From: Bacteroidetes bacterium UBA7674 | GTDB lineage: Bacteria > Bacteroidota > Bacteroidia > Chitinophagales > Chitinophagaceae | Direction of reading: 5' to 3' | DNA length: 64,000 nt | Assembly: GCA_002483105.1 (NCBI GenBank) | Contig: DLHG01000004.1 | Coordinates: 204,581-268,580, forward strand | Shown here: positions 17,768 to 26,395 of the stretch, one piece after another | How the letters are laid out: each line of letters begins with the position of its first letter | Numbering within the stretch: position 1 is the first letter of the stretch | The notes under the pieces: generated by a model | Database searches by the model: none | Told to the model about the DNA's origin: nothing | Seen by the model: the letters and a program-made list of their open reading frames with translations, nothing else | Program-made: the position numbers and the translations under genes

Positions 17768-17930
17768 ATTTCTTCTCAATAGAATCTAACTCTTGCAACT
17801 CTGTAGAATCTTCATCCATAAGGTCGTACAGGTGTGCGCCACCTGCACCGGGAATAACCTTAGGCGTAGAAGCATTGCCGCAACTGTAAAGGGCAATAGA
17901 TACCAGTACTATAATTATTAGCTTTCTCAT
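17766..17930 (-). CDS. Small lipoprotein translationally coupled to murA
   Basis: 54-residue product starting MRKLIIIVLVSIALYSCGN: a lipoprotein signal peptide with lipobox LYSC (Cys17), followed by a short acidic tail (LMDEDSTELQELDS). It would be too small for most ORF cut-offs. Its ATG overlaps the murA stop codon as TAATG (17928-17932), so it is probably translated by re-initiation after murA. The stop codon coincides with the strong terminator, consistent with being last in the DUF4290-murA operon. Family and function unknown; the coupling to cell-wall synthesis is suggestive only. Confidence 0.65.
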   Translation of the reverse strand: MRKLIIIVLVSIALYSCGNASTPKVIPGAGGAHLYDLMDEDSTELQELDSIEKK

Positions 17931-19237
17931 TAGTCAACACGTTGTATATCCGCGCCTAATGCATTCAGGCGTTCATCAATTTTTTCATAACCTCTGTCTA
18001 TCTGGTCAATATTCTGAATAGTACTTTTTCCCTGTGCAGAAAGTGCCGCTATCAGCAAGGCTACCCCAGCACGGATATCGGGCGACACCATCGTTATACC
18101 CCGGAGCATTACTTGCCTGTCCAGCCCTATCACTACCGCACGGTGCGGATCGCAGAGCACTATCTGCGCGCCCATCTCTATCAGTTTATCTACAAAGAAC
18201 AGACGGCTCTCAAACATCTTCTGATGCACCAGAACTGTACCTCGTGCTTGGGTGCAGACTACCAGCACTATACTCAGTAAGTCGGGCGTAAAGCCCGGCC
18301 ACGGATGATCATATACTGTGAGCAAGCCACCGTCTATGAACTTGTGTATGCGGTAGCTATCATGTGCAGGTATGTGTATATCATCACCTTGAATGTCCAT
18401 CTTGATACCTAATCTCTGAAAAGTTTCAGGAATGATGCCCAGGTGAGCTACATCAGCATTTTTAATAGTGATCTCACTTTGCGTCATTGCAGCCAAGCCG
18501 ATGAATGACCCTACTTCGATCATATCAGCCAGCAAACGGTGCTTGCAACCACTCAGCTTTTCTACTCCTTCAATGGAAATATAGTTTGAGCCTATACCTG
18601 TAATATGCGCGCCCATGCTATTCAGCATTTTGCAAAGCTGTTGCACATACGGTTCACACGCGGCATTGTATATTGTTGTAACACCCGGAGTAAGCACAGC
18701 AGCCATTATGATATTGGCAGTACCCGTTACTGAAGGTTCTTCCAGCAGAATGTGCGCGCCTTTCATAGCACTGCCATCCAGCGTGAAGAGATTTTCTTCA
18801 TTGTCGTAATCGAATTGAACACCCAGGCTTTCAAATCCGCGTATGTGCGTATCCAGTCTGCGGCGGCCTATCTTATCGCCACCGGGCTGTGGTATGTGTG
18901 CTTTTTGATAGCGAGCCAACAGAGGGCCGGCCAGCATTACAGCACCCCGCAGCTTACCCGATTTCTTCTTGAAATTTTTATCAATAAAAAAATCAGGGTT
19001 CACATTATCTGCTTGCAGTATTACAGTGTTCGGTTCCGGCCTTGTCACCTTCACACCCATATCTTCCAGCAGTTCTATCAGTGTATTCACATCCAGGATA
19101 GAAGGCACATTGGTATAAGTAACGGGCTCACCGGTGAGTAGTGCCGCACAGAGTACCTGTAGCGCTTCATTCTTAGCCCCCTGCGGGGTGATAGTGCCGC
19201 TGAGCGTGCGGCCACCGCGTATTTCAAACGAGCCCAT
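17930..19237 (-). CDS. murA: UDP-N-acetylglucosamine 1-carboxyvinyltransferase MurA
   Basis: 435-residue cytosolic enzyme that transfers enolpyruvate to UDP-GlcNAc, the first committed step of peptidoglycan synthesis. Recognised from QGAKNEALQVLCAALL, VTGTANIIMAAVL, and HPWPGFTPDLLSI. In the catalytic loop the sequence is PQPGGDKIGRRRLDTH, so the usual Cys (E. coli Cys115 in GGCTIGARP) is Asp121. Asp at this site is active in other bacteria but is not alkylated by fosfomycin. It starts 11 bp after the DUF4290 gene and overlaps the downstream lipoprotein start by one base. Confidence 0.95.
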   Translation of the reverse strand: MGSFEIRGGRTLSGTITPQGAKNEALQVLCAALLTGEPVTYTNVPSILDVNTLIELLEDMGVKVTRPEPNTVILQADNVNPDFFIDKNFKKKSGKLRGAVMLAGPLLARYQKAHIPQPGGDKIGRRRLDTHIRGFESLGVQFDYDNEENLFTLDGSAMKGAHILLEEPSVTGTANIIMAAVLTPGVTTIYNAACEPYVQQLCKMLNSMGAHITGIGSNYISIEGVEKLSGCKHRLLADMIEVGSFIGLAAMTQSEITIKNADVAHLGIIPETFQRLGIKMDIQGDDIHIPAHDSYRIHKFIDGGLLTVYDHPWPGFTPDLLSIVLVVCTQARGTVLVHQKMFESRLFFVDKLIEMGAQIVLCDPHRAVVIGLDRQVMLRGITMVSPDIRAGVALLIAALSAQGKSTIQNIDQIDRGYEKIDERLNALGADIQRVD

Positions 19238-19248
19238 AGTGTCGCTGA

Positions 19249-19995
19249 TTATTTATTTTTCTTGTATTTATTATTGTTGTTGCGGTTCTTGAAGTTGCCG
19301 CCACCGCCTCTGTTATCTCCACCTCTGCCTTCACTGCCACGTCCTTCACCGCCTCTGCCTTCGCCACCGTAGCGGTTGCCACCACCGTTATTGCCTTTAA
19401 AATTACGGCCGCCTCCGCCGCCTCTGTTATCGCGTTGTTTGAAATTACTCCTGTTATCGAAGTGTACACGGTAACCACCTGTTTCGTATTGCAGCAAGCC
19501 ATTGGAAAGAATAGCCAGCTCATTCTTTATCATATCGTCATGCACCGGTTCACGATGCCAGTTGGTATATGCGAGCTTCATGTAGTAACCTACGGCTTGT
19601 GTAAGTCCCTGTCTTTTTTCAGGGTCTTGCTCTTCCATTGCTTTTTTCAGTAAGCTATCCAGGTTGTGCCCCAGGTGACGGTTAGGTATCTTTTCCTGCG
19701 GGTAAGGCAGCACTTCAGGCTTTTGGAAAACCTCTTCCCTTGTCGGCATCGGGTAAGGCGAGTCAACGTCCAGCAGAAAATCTGTCATCTGGTAGAGGTG
19801 ATCCCACAATTTATGTTTGTAGTCTTCTATTACTTTCAGATGCGGGTTCAGTGTACCCATCAGTTCTATTACTGCTTCTGCATTGCGCAGGCGCACGGCA
19901 CGGTCTTCTATGGTGAGCAGGTACTCTACCATTCGTTGTACGTTTCTTCCGTATTCGGGCATCAGCAACCTGCTGCGCGTAGTATTATATTCCAT
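19249..19995 (-). CDS. DUF4290 protein with Gly/Arg/Asn-rich tail
   Basis: 248 residues. The first about 170 match the Bacteroidota family DUF4290 (MEYNTTRSRLLMPEYGRNVQRMVEYLLTIEDRAVR..., NPHLKVIEDYKHKLWDHLYQM). The last about 75 are low complexity, GGGGGRNFKGNNGGG-like with repeated GRGGEGRG units and a basic NNNNKYKKNK end, similar to RGG-type RNA-binding tails. Function unknown. First gene of the operon with murA (11-bp gap). The corresponding DNA (about 19265-19440) is repetitive. Confidence 0.85.
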   Translation of the reverse strand: MEYNTTRSRLLMPEYGRNVQRMVEYLLTIEDRAVRLRNAEAVIELMGTLNPHLKVIEDYKHKLWDHLYQMTDFLLDVDSPYPMPTREEVFQKPEVLPYPQEKIPNRHLGHNLDSLLKKAMEEQDPEKRQGLTQAVGYYMKLAYTNWHREPVHDDMIKNELAILSNGLLQYETGGYRVHFDNRSNFKQRDNRGGGGGRNFKGNNGGGNRYGGEGRGGEGRGSEGRGGDNRGGGGNFKNRNNNNKYKKNK

Positions 19996-20169
19996 GTTTA
20001 TTAAAAAGCTTTGTTAGATAAAATGGTAAAAGGACACCAGGATATTTCCTGCCTTTTACTGTGTATGCGTAAAAAATGAAAAGTGCACGTACCACCGTGG
20101 AGATCTGGCGGATATTGCTGCGGTTACGCTAAAACAAATATAAGGATTGTTTCTGAGAATACTATCCAC
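19996..20169. other. Leader/intergenic region upstream of DUF4290-murA
   Basis: No gene supported. A TATATTTG (TAnnTTTG match) on the minus strand at 20135-20142 is the best promoter candidate, implying an unusually long 5' leader of about 130 nt before the DUF4290 ATG. Confidence 0.35.
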
Positions 20170-20202
20170 AAAAAAGAGCCGCCCCTCTGGGGGACGGCTC
20201 TG
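20170..20202 (-). terminator. Terminator after the second T9SS-sorted gene
   Basis: On the minus strand, AGAGCCG and CGGCTCT arms with an inner CCCC/GGGG pairing and one bulge, followed by TTTTTTG. Confidence 0.85.
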
Positions 20203-20222
20203 TAACATATATTACGTCAAGA

Positions 20223-21326
20223 CTATTTAGCTATTACCAGCCTTTCTGTCTTTCTAATACCGTTGGCGTTCACTACTATGTAGTACATTCCGCTGTTCAG
20301 TGCCTCTACAGGTACTTCGGCGTTAAATTCACCACTCAGTTTTGAGTATGCTTTTTCTGCTACCACCTGTCCCATCGCGTTAACAATAGAGATGTTCACA
20401 TCTGACTGCTCAGAAAGCGTACCTGTAACAAATACGTTATCAGTCGCCGGATTAGGATATACGGTCAGGTTACTCATGTTGTCATTCACCTCATCTATAG
20501 CTGACAGCGTACCGATAGTAACTTTGGCTTCTACAGCATTCATAATAAACCTGTGACTTAATGACGTTGTATCTTTTTGTACGAACGCCACTATTTTATA
20601 GCGCGTATAGTTAGCTGTTGTAGGAAGTTCGTACGTATATCCCTTAGAGAAAGAAGCATTTGCTGCAGGGTTCATTGTGATAACACCCGTAGAGCCCCAT
20701 GGGCCACCAAGCATTTTACGTACTACCTGCATGTGCTGGAAGCCTACTATCGGGTTGCCCGCACCTTCGTAGTGGTGTCCAACGGTAGTGTTGTCATAAT
20801 TGCTTTGATTGTAAGCAGAGCCGCCGCTTACACTGTCTTCAACTATATAAGCGTTCACATTGAATTTACCTGTTTGTGCTGTCAGGGCTTTAGCCTTTAC
20901 AGTAATGGTGAGTGCTTTGGTTGTGTTGTTATATCCATGATGCAAAGTAACTTCGAAGTTAGGTGCTACTGCCAGCTGTGCTGTTGTCCTGCTTGACCAA
21001 TAACCCCTGTTCATAAATACATCACCTGAGCTATGTGGCACCCTGTCGACAGCCCCATTAGGGTAGTTCGGGCTATATGCAGTCATCAATTGATCTCCTT
21101 CAGTTGTTGACATCGGATCGCCGTCATGAATAGAAACACCTATTGCATTAGGATTGTTGGCCAGGATCTGCTCCAGGCGCCAGGCGCCATCTGTGCAATA
21201 ACCGCACCAGGCACCTGTACCTTCTTCTATCAGCACATGTTTTACAGATCCCGTGGTAACGGTGCTTTGGGCAAATACCCCCCCTGCCATCGTCATAGCA
21301 AGCATTGATACGTATAATTTTTTCAT
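20223..21326 (-). CDS. Omp28-like T9SS-sorted secreted protein
   Basis: 367 residues: signal peptide (cleaved near VFAQS), an Omp28-related thioredoxin-like domain that begins VLIEEGTGAWCGYCTDG (CGYC motif) and includes VSIHDGDPM, a beta-rich region, then a T9SS type A sorting domain (LTVYPNPATDNVFVTG...NAMGQVVAEKAYSK...GMYYIVVNANGIRKTERLVIAK). Expected to be exported to the cell surface. The Omp28 and sorting domains are related to those of the larger protein at 10741-12648. The CxxC could give disulfide redox activity, but this is unproven for the family. Confidence 0.85.
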   Translation of the reverse strand: MKKLYVSMLAMTMAGGVFAQSTVTTGSVKHVLIEEGTGAWCGYCTDGAWRLEQILANNPNAIGVSIHDGDPMSTTEGDQLMTAYSPNYPNGAVDRVPHSSGDVFMNRGYWSSRTTAQLAVAPNFEVTLHHGYNNTTKALTITVKAKALTAQTGKFNVNAYIVEDSVSGGSAYNQSNYDNTTVGHHYEGAGNPIVGFQHMQVVRKMLGGPWGSTGVITMNPAANASFSKGYTYELPTTANYTRYKIVAFVQKDTTSLSHRFIMNAVEAKVTIGTLSAIDEVNDNMSNLTVYPNPATDNVFVTGTLSEQSDVNISIVNAMGQVVAEKAYSKLSGEFNAEVPVEALNSGMYYIVVNANGIRKTERLVIAK

Positions 21327-21487
21327 TATTAAATTTTTGGTGGTTTACATTAATTGAAATACAATATAGTTATTTGTATTAAAAAAAAATGGTTTGCCAC
21401 CTCTTTTTTCAATAATTGAGCCCAAAATCCCCCTTTCCTTAGTTGAATATGTCACTAAATTTTAAGGCAATTTTAAAATATCACCCG

Positions 21488-21517
21488 TTTGAGGATGAGT
21501 TATGATTATTATTTTTG
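21488..21517 (+). promoter_or_regulatory. Promoter of the moxR gene
   Basis: TTTG (21488-21491), 18-bp spacer, TATTTTTG (21510-21517); start codon 44 bases later. The rest of the 235-bp gap (21327-21561) is AT-rich without other clear features. Confidence 0.6.
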
Positions 21518-21561
21518 GTTCGGTATTAACAGCTTAAATTGCTATCGACTTTAGAAACAAT

Positions 21562-22566
21562 ATGGAACTAAGCACTTCTCCCGACATCAGGGAACTAAAT
21601 GAACGGATTCATCAGCAAAGCGCTTTTATAGACTTGCTGATGATGGAACTGAACAAATCAGTGGTAGGCCAGAAACATATGATGGAGCGCCTGTTGATAG
21701 GAATGCTGGCCAATGGCCACGTATTGCTGGAAGGTGTACCGGGCCTGGCCAAAACTCTGGCTATCAAATCGCTGGCGGCTGCTATACATGCGCGTTTCGC
21801 ACGGATACAGTTCACGCCCGATCTGCTACCCGCCGACGTATTGGGTACTATGGTGTACAATCCGCAGGCGCACGAATTTGCGGTACGTAAAGGACCGATA
21901 TTCTCCAACTTCATCCTTGCCGATGAGATCAACCGCGCCCCCGCCAAAGTACAAAGCGCCCTGTTGGAAGCTATGCAGGAACGCCAGGTAACCATCGGCG
22001 ACAGTACATATAAGCTGGAAGAACCTTTCCTGGTGCTGGCAACACAAAACCCCATAGAGCAGGAAGGTACTTATGAGCTACCGGAAGCACAGGTGGACCG
22101 CTTTATGTTGAAAGTAGTGATCACTTACCCTAAAAAGGAAGAAGAGCGTCTCATCATCAGGCAAAACCTGAACCCCGATGCCGCTACAAGGATCACTCCT
22201 GTAGTAAAACCCGAGGATATCATCAAAGCCCGCGCACTGGTGCGTGAGGTGTACATGGATGAAAAGATTGAACAATATATACTGGACATAGTATTCGCTA
22301 CCCGCTTCCCTGAAGAATACAAGCTGAACAAGTTGAAACCACTCATCAGCTACGGAGCTTCTCCACGGGCGAGCATCAGCTTGGCGCTGGCAGCAAAGGC
22401 ATACGCCTTCATCAAGCGTCGCGGCTATGTGATACCGGAAGATATCCGCGCTGTATGCCACGATGTAATGCGTCACCGTATTGGCATTACATACGAGGCT
22501 GAGGCGGAGAACATCACCAGCGAGAACATATTGAACGAAATACTGAACGTGGTAGAAGTACCATAG
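21562..22566 (+). CDS. MoxR-family AAA+ ATPase
   Basis: 334 residues. Walker A variant EGVPGLAKT, Walker B with ILADEINRAP, sensor-1 VLATQNPIEQEGTYELPEAQVDRF, sensor-2 GASPRASISL, and the C-terminal lid domain. MoxR proteins act as chaperone-like ATPases, usually beside DUF58 and von Willebrand A domain genes; here none of these is adjacent, as serS follows after a terminator. Client unknown. Confidence 0.93.
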   Translation: MELSTSPDIRELNERIHQQSAFIDLLMMELNKSVVGQKHMMERLLIGMLANGHVLLEGVPGLAKTLAIKSLAAAIHARFARIQFTPDLLPADVLGTMVYNPQAHEFAVRKGPIFSNFILADEINRAPAKVQSALLEAMQERQVTIGDSTYKLEEPFLVLATQNPIEQEGTYELPEAQVDRFMLKVVITYPKKEEERLIIRQNLNPDAATRITPVVKPEDIIKARALVREVYMDEKIEQYILDIVFATRFPEEYKLNKLKPLISYGASPRASISLALAAKAYAFIKRRGYVIPEDIRAVCHDVMRHRIGITYEAEAENITSENILNEILNVVEVP

Positions 22567-22591
22567 TAGTATTAAATAATTGGAAATTCTT

Positions 22592-22620
22592 AAGCCTGCC
22601 ACTATATGGCAGGCTTTTTA
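22592..22620 (+). terminator. Terminator after moxR
   Basis: Stem AAGCCTGCCA / TGGCAGGCTT, loop CTATA, followed by TTTATT. Confidence 0.8.
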
Positions 22621-22647
22621 TTGCCCCGATGCCAAATTCGCAATTAG

Positions 22648-22655
22648 TATATTTG
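22648..22655 (+). promoter_or_regulatory. -7 promoter element before serS
   Basis: TATATTTG matches TAnnTTTG; ATG of serS follows 17 bases later. A TTG at 22621-22623 gives a spacer of 24, longer than ideal. Confidence 0.5.
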
Positions 22656-22672
22656 CCCAACAATTAACCAAT

Positions 22673-23944
22673 ATGTTACCGATACAATTATTCAGGCAGC
22701 AAAAGGAGCTGATACTGGAAGGACTGAAGAAGAAGAATTTTAAGGATATTGACCTCGTAGACAAGATCATATCACTGGATGAAGCACGCCGCCAGGCACA
22801 GGTAGATAATGACACCGTTGCTGCCTTCATCAATTCAGCTTCAAAGAATATCGGTCAGCTAATGGCTAAGGGTGAAAAAGATGCAGCAGAAACCCTGAAG
22901 AACGAAGTGGCACAGAATAAAGACAAGGCAAAAGAACTTTCTCAAAAGCTGGGCGAACTGGAAACAGAACTACACGACCTCATTATACAACTGCCTAACC
23001 TCCCACATAGCAGTGTACCCGCCGGCAAAACCCCTGAAGAAAATGAGATAGTCCTGACATACGGCACACGCCCCGACCTGAGCGCGCAAAAAAAGCCGCA
23101 TTGGGAATTGATGGAGCAATACAATCTTGTAAATTTTGAGCTGGGTACTAAAATAACAGGTGCCGGTTTCCCTGTCTATATAGGACAAGGTGCAAAACTG
23201 CAACGCTCACTCATCAGCTATTTCCTGAATTATAATATTGATGCAGGATATACCGAATACTATCCGCCTTATATGGTAAACGAAGCCTCTGCCTACGGTA
23301 CGGGTCAATTGCCAGATAAAGAAGGACAGATGTATCATGCAAAGGATGACAATTATTTCCTGATACCAACAGCAGAAGTACCTGTAACGAACATACACCG
23401 CGACACCATCATCCCTGAGCAGAACCTGCCCGTGATGATGACTGCCTACAGTCCTTGCTTCCGCAGAGAGGCAGGTTCCTATGGCAAAGACGTTCGCGGA
23501 CTGAACCGTGTACACCAGTTTGACAAAGTAGAAATAGTGCAGCTGGCGCATCCTGATAAGAGTTACGAAACGCTGGAAGCAATGGTAAAGCATGTGGAAA
23601 CACTTTTGCAAAACCTGGGTCTTGAATACCGCATACTTCGTCTCTGTGGTGGTGACATGAGCTTTACCTCTGCGCTTACTTACGATTTTGAAGTATATAG
23701 CGCAGCACAGGAACGCTGGCTGGAAGTGAGTTCTGTATCTAATTTTGAGAACTTTCAGGCCAACAGGATGAAGATCCGCTTTAAGGATAGCACCGGTAAG
23801 GCACAGCTGGTACATACGCTCAACGGTAGCTCGCTGGCACTGCCGCGTATTATGGCCTGCCTGCTGGAAAACAACCAAACTCCCGAAGGTATAAAGATAC
23901 CGGAAGCTCTACAGCCGATCTTCGGCAAAACAATGATCAACTAG
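22673..23944 (+). CDS. serS: Seryl-tRNA synthetase
   Basis: 423-residue class II aminoacyl-tRNA synthetase. N-terminal antiparallel coiled-coil arm (about 25-105), then the catalytic core with the TAEVPVTNIHRD segment, motif 2 CFRREAGSYGKDVRGLNRVHQFDKVE and motif 3 LNGSSLALPRIMACLLENNQ. Start set at ATG 22673 (MLPIQLFRQQ); the frame opens at 22580 inside the moxR terminator. Followed 37 bp later by the DUF4293 gene, which has its own leader repeat. Confidence 0.96.
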   Translation: MLPIQLFRQQKELILEGLKKKNFKDIDLVDKIISLDEARRQAQVDNDTVAAFINSASKNIGQLMAKGEKDAAETLKNEVAQNKDKAKELSQKLGELETELHDLIIQLPNLPHSSVPAGKTPEENEIVLTYGTRPDLSAQKKPHWELMEQYNLVNFELGTKITGAGFPVYIGQGAKLQRSLISYFLNYNIDAGYTEYYPPYMVNEASAYGTGQLPDKEGQMYHAKDDNYFLIPTAEVPVTNIHRDTIIPEQNLPVMMTAYSPCFRREAGSYGKDVRGLNRVHQFDKVEIVQLAHPDKSYETLEAMVKHVETLLQNLGLEYRILRLCGGDMSFTSALTYDFEVYSAAQERWLEVSSVSNFENFQANRMKIRFKDSTGKAQLVHTLNGSSLALPRIMACLLENNQTPEGIKIPEALQPIFGKTMIN

Positions 23945-23946
23945 TC

Positions 23947-23980
23947 GTTTTTGAATTTTTACTTTTTACTTTTGACTTAT
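23947..23980 (+). repeat. Low-complexity ACTTTTGA-type leader repeat, copy 2
   Basis: TTTTTGAATTTTTACTTTTT-type sequence ending directly before the ATG at 23982. It contains TACTTTTG (23967-23974), a perfect TAnnTTTG, seven bases before the ATG. Confidence 0.55.
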
Positions 23981-23981
23981 T

Positions 23982-24419
23982 ATGATACAACGCAAACAAA
24001 CATTATGGTTACTGCTCGCTGCACTTTTTAGCGCAGGTGTATTTTACTTTCCGCTATACAGGGGGTATGTAAATGTGAACGGCACAGATACCTTGACTTA
24101 CCTGGAAACCGGCAAAAAACTATTTCTTGTGTTAATGGCTGTAGTTATGGTAGCCCTTCCGATTCTTGCTATCGCGATGTTCAAAAACAGGAAAAGACAG
24201 ATAAGGCTAGCTACTATGGCAGGTGTGGCTAACATAGCATTTATTGCAGCTGCCATGATGCAGGTAACACCTTTTTTAGAAGAAACTAAGGGCATTGCCA
24301 ATGACTCCTATTGGATAGGAATGGTACTCCCCTTCATCAGTATCATATTTTTGATACTCTCGTTCATGGGCATACGCAGAGACGAAAAACTGGTGCGGTC
24401 TACAGACAGATTAAGATAG
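23982..24419 (+). CDS. DUF4293 family membrane protein
   Basis: 145 residues with four hydrophobic segments (LLLAALFSAGVFYFPLY; LFLVLMAVVMVALPILAIAMF; TMAGVANIAFIAAAMM; WIGMVLPFISIIFLILSFMGI) starting MIQRKQTLWLL, as in the Bacteroidota family DUF4293. Basic cytoplasmic loop KNRKRQIR and a charged C-terminus. Function unknown. May be transcribed from its own repeat-borne promoter or with serS. Confidence 0.8.
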   Translation: MIQRKQTLWLLLAALFSAGVFYFPLYRGYVNVNGTDTLTYLETGKKLFLVLMAVVMVALPILAIAMFKNRKRQIRLATMAGVANIAFIAAAMMQVTPFLEETKGIANDSYWIGMVLPFISIIFLILSFMGIRRDEKLVRSTDRLR

Positions 24420-24421
24420 TA

Positions 24422-24445
24422 AAAGCGCCTCAGGGCGCTTTTTTT
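24422..24445. terminator. Terminator after the DUF4293 gene
   Basis: AAAGCGCC / GGCGCTTT with a TCAG loop and T7; overlaps the 3' end of the convergent beta-barrel gene. Confidence 0.8.
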
Positions 24446-25277
24446 ATAACTGGTAAGTGATCCCTATTGAGAATCCCTTTGTGCCAAACGGTATAGCGTA
24501 AGTGAGTTGTTGCCGAGGCATGCTGGAATCGAATGTATAGCCGGATAGATCATCTATATATTTTGTTGACTTCTCATAGTTAAGTTTAGCGGACGTAACA
24601 TCGTTATCGTTCACAATCGATTTGAGCAAGTTAGACTCCTGTGCTTTCAGCGTCATCGTCAGGATATCAATACAGCCGGAAATACGCAGGTTGTTATTGA
24701 TCTTATATTCCGCACCGCCTGAAAATGCAAAACCTATGCCGAACCTTGTTTTTAATTCAGAACGATCAAAATAGCGGTTACCGCCATCAATAGTTTCCGA
24801 CTCCACATACATCTTCCTGCCGGCTGGCAACACCAGTCCCGCGCGCAACACAATATCTACTTTTTTTCCCGGCAGCTTCATTACCAGTGAGGGAACGATC
24901 ATTATCGGGCTCTTGGCCTTTTGTGTAATGGTTGTAGTGCTGCCCGAAGGATATATGCTGCCAAGGCTCCCTGAATATTTATAAGATACTTCTCCCGGAA
25001 CCGTGATAGCGGCCACTTCAAAGCCCAGCCTTGAAAATACCATCCCCGCAGCTACAGAGGCCCTGACACCGGAAAACATGGAGGCCTTTTTCACCTCATA
25101 CATGCCCGCATCACTTGGTGAGGTATTACCGCCTGTATATGGAAAGCCTGTTAAATATACAGGGGTTGAATTGGACAAGGGCAAGCCGTAACCTCCTGAA
25201 ACCCTGAAGAATGCCCGTTGAGAAAATCCAAAAACAGGCAGTGATAAGAGAATGAGTAGTGCGGAGATGTGCTTCAT
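24444..25277 (-). CDS. Outer-membrane beta-barrel protein (paralogue A)
   Basis: About 277 residues: signal peptide MKHISALLILLSLPVFGFSQ, then alternating amphipathic strands, ending FGTKGFSIGITYQL. It shares the layout and motifs GYGLP, GVR/AGYMFNR-like and PIMIVPSLVM with the upstream gene at 25357-26214 (there PIMIMPSLVL), so the two are tandem duplicates. Likely a small OmpW/OprF-like or PorT-type barrel; cargo or role unknown. Start at ATG 25277 by signal peptide; the frame is open to 25322 through a terminator. Confidence 0.75.
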   Translation of the reverse strand: MKHISALLILLSLPVFGFSQRAFFRVSGGYGLPLSNSTPVYLTGFPYTGGNTSPSDAGMYEVKKASMFSGVRASVAAGMVFSRLGFEVAAITVPGEVSYKYSGSLGSIYPSGSTTTITQKAKSPIMIVPSLVMKLPGKKVDIVLRAGLVLPAGRKMYVESETIDGGNRYFDRSELKTRFGIGFAFSGGAEYKINNNLRISGCIDILTMTLKAQESNLLKSIVNDNDVTSAKLNYEKSTKYIDDLSGYTFDSSMPRQQLTYAIPFGTKGFSIGITYQL

Positions 25278-25303
25278 AGTTTCCAAATCTACAATAAAGA
25301 CGT

Positions 25304-25332
25304 AAAAAAGCCTCCCATGCACGGGAGGCTTT
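25304..25332 (-). terminator. Terminator between the two beta-barrel genes
   Basis: AAAGCCTCCC / GGGAGGCTTT on the minus strand followed by TTTTTT, downstream of paralogue B. Confidence 0.8.
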
Positions 25333-25356
25333 CTGTAAAAATATTAAGGGATACTC

Positions 25357-26214
25357 TTAGAATTTCAATGTAACACCAACACCAATACCTAAGTTGCTGA
25401 AAGGAACTGACATAGGGTTGAGTTTAGCTGGAGTGCTTGCAGTAACGCTGCTGTAAGTTTCTGTATAGTTATTTGAATATTCAGTCTGCAGATCATTAAT
25501 ATCATACAGTCCGATAGTATTCACACCGTTATCTTCTACTAAGGTTACTTCGCTGCTCTTCATATCGCTTGTCATAGACAGGCCATTCAATTCTACGTAA
25601 ATACCAAGCATATCACTTGCATGATATTTGATACCTAAGGCACCTTGAAGACCAATACCTATTTTCGGAGTGTATTCGGTGGTAGTTTTAAACACGTCAT
25701 TTGGTGTTGCACTACGATCGGTCATTTCATTTTCTTCTATCAACTTCCCTGCTACACCAATAGCCAGGCCTACACGGGTATATAATTCTACGCCTGTATT
25801 ACCTGAAGATAATACCAGTGACGGCATGATCATGATTGGCATTTTAGCATAGGTTGTAGAAGTCTGGGAATAGTCATTAGAAGGTGATGATGTCTCATCA
25901 TACTCACGCGTGTATTTTTTAGGAGCGGGAACTGCACCAACAGCCAATTCCACACCAATGTTGCGATTAAACATATAACCACCTGCGATAGCTGCATTAA
26001 ATCCAGAGCTGTAAGATCCTTTTTTAAGATCAGTAGTGTAGCTGGTGGGAGTACTCATTTCACTGCCGCTAATGTAAGCCCCGGCTTGCGGCATAGAGTA
26101 ACCAACGCCTACGCGTAAATAAACCCCGCCATCATTTGTCTTCTTCTTGTCTTGTGCATGTACAGATGCTGAAGCAACAGCCATCATTAATGCCGATAAA
26201 ATCATTTTTTTCAT
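25357..26214 (-). CDS. Outer-membrane beta-barrel protein (paralogue B)
   Basis: 285 residues: signal peptide MKKMILSALMMAVASASVHAQ, a Ser/Thr/Tyr-rich barrel with GVYLRVGVGYSMPQAG near the start and SNLGIGVGVTLKF at the C-terminus (terminal Phe). Tandem paralogue of the gene downstream, from which it is separated by a terminator, so the copies can be expressed separately. A TATCTTTG element lies 20 bases upstream. Role unknown. Confidence 0.75.
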   Translation of the reverse strand: MKKMILSALMMAVASASVHAQDKKKTNDGGVYLRVGVGYSMPQAGAYISGSEMSTPTSYTTDLKKGSYSSGFNAAIAGGYMFNRNIGVELAVGAVPAPKKYTREYDETSSPSNDYSQTSTTYAKMPIMIMPSLVLSSGNTGVELYTRVGLAIGVAGKLIEENEMTDRSATPNDVFKTTTEYTPKIGIGLQGALGIKYHASDMLGIYVELNGLSMTSDMKSSEVTLVEDNGVNTIGLYDINDLQTEYSNNYTETYSSVTASTPAKLNPMSVPFSNLGIGVGVTLKF

Positions 26215-26234
26215 TGTCTTGCGTTTTAGCGCCG

Positions 26235-26242
26235 CAAAGATA
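26235..26242 (-). promoter_or_regulatory. -7 promoter element before barrel paralogue B
   Basis: TATCTTTG matches TAnnTTTG, 20 bases before the ATG. Confidence 0.45.
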
Positions 26243-26345
26243 CAGGTGTTTCATACCATGTAAAAATGGTTTCGCTTTATTTTAACATAAGGATAAATGA
26301 TACGCTTTATAGGTGAGTTTAAGATATAGCATTGGAGATATACTA

Positions 26346-26378
26346 AAAAAAAACAATGCCCCTATGCAGGGGCATTGT
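26346..26378 (-). terminator. Terminator after the aminopeptidase gene
   Basis: ACAATGCCCCT / AGGGGCATTGT with a 4-nt loop, followed on the minus strand by TTTTTTT. Confidence 0.85.
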
Positions 26379-26395
26379 CTCAGATATGAGGAAAT

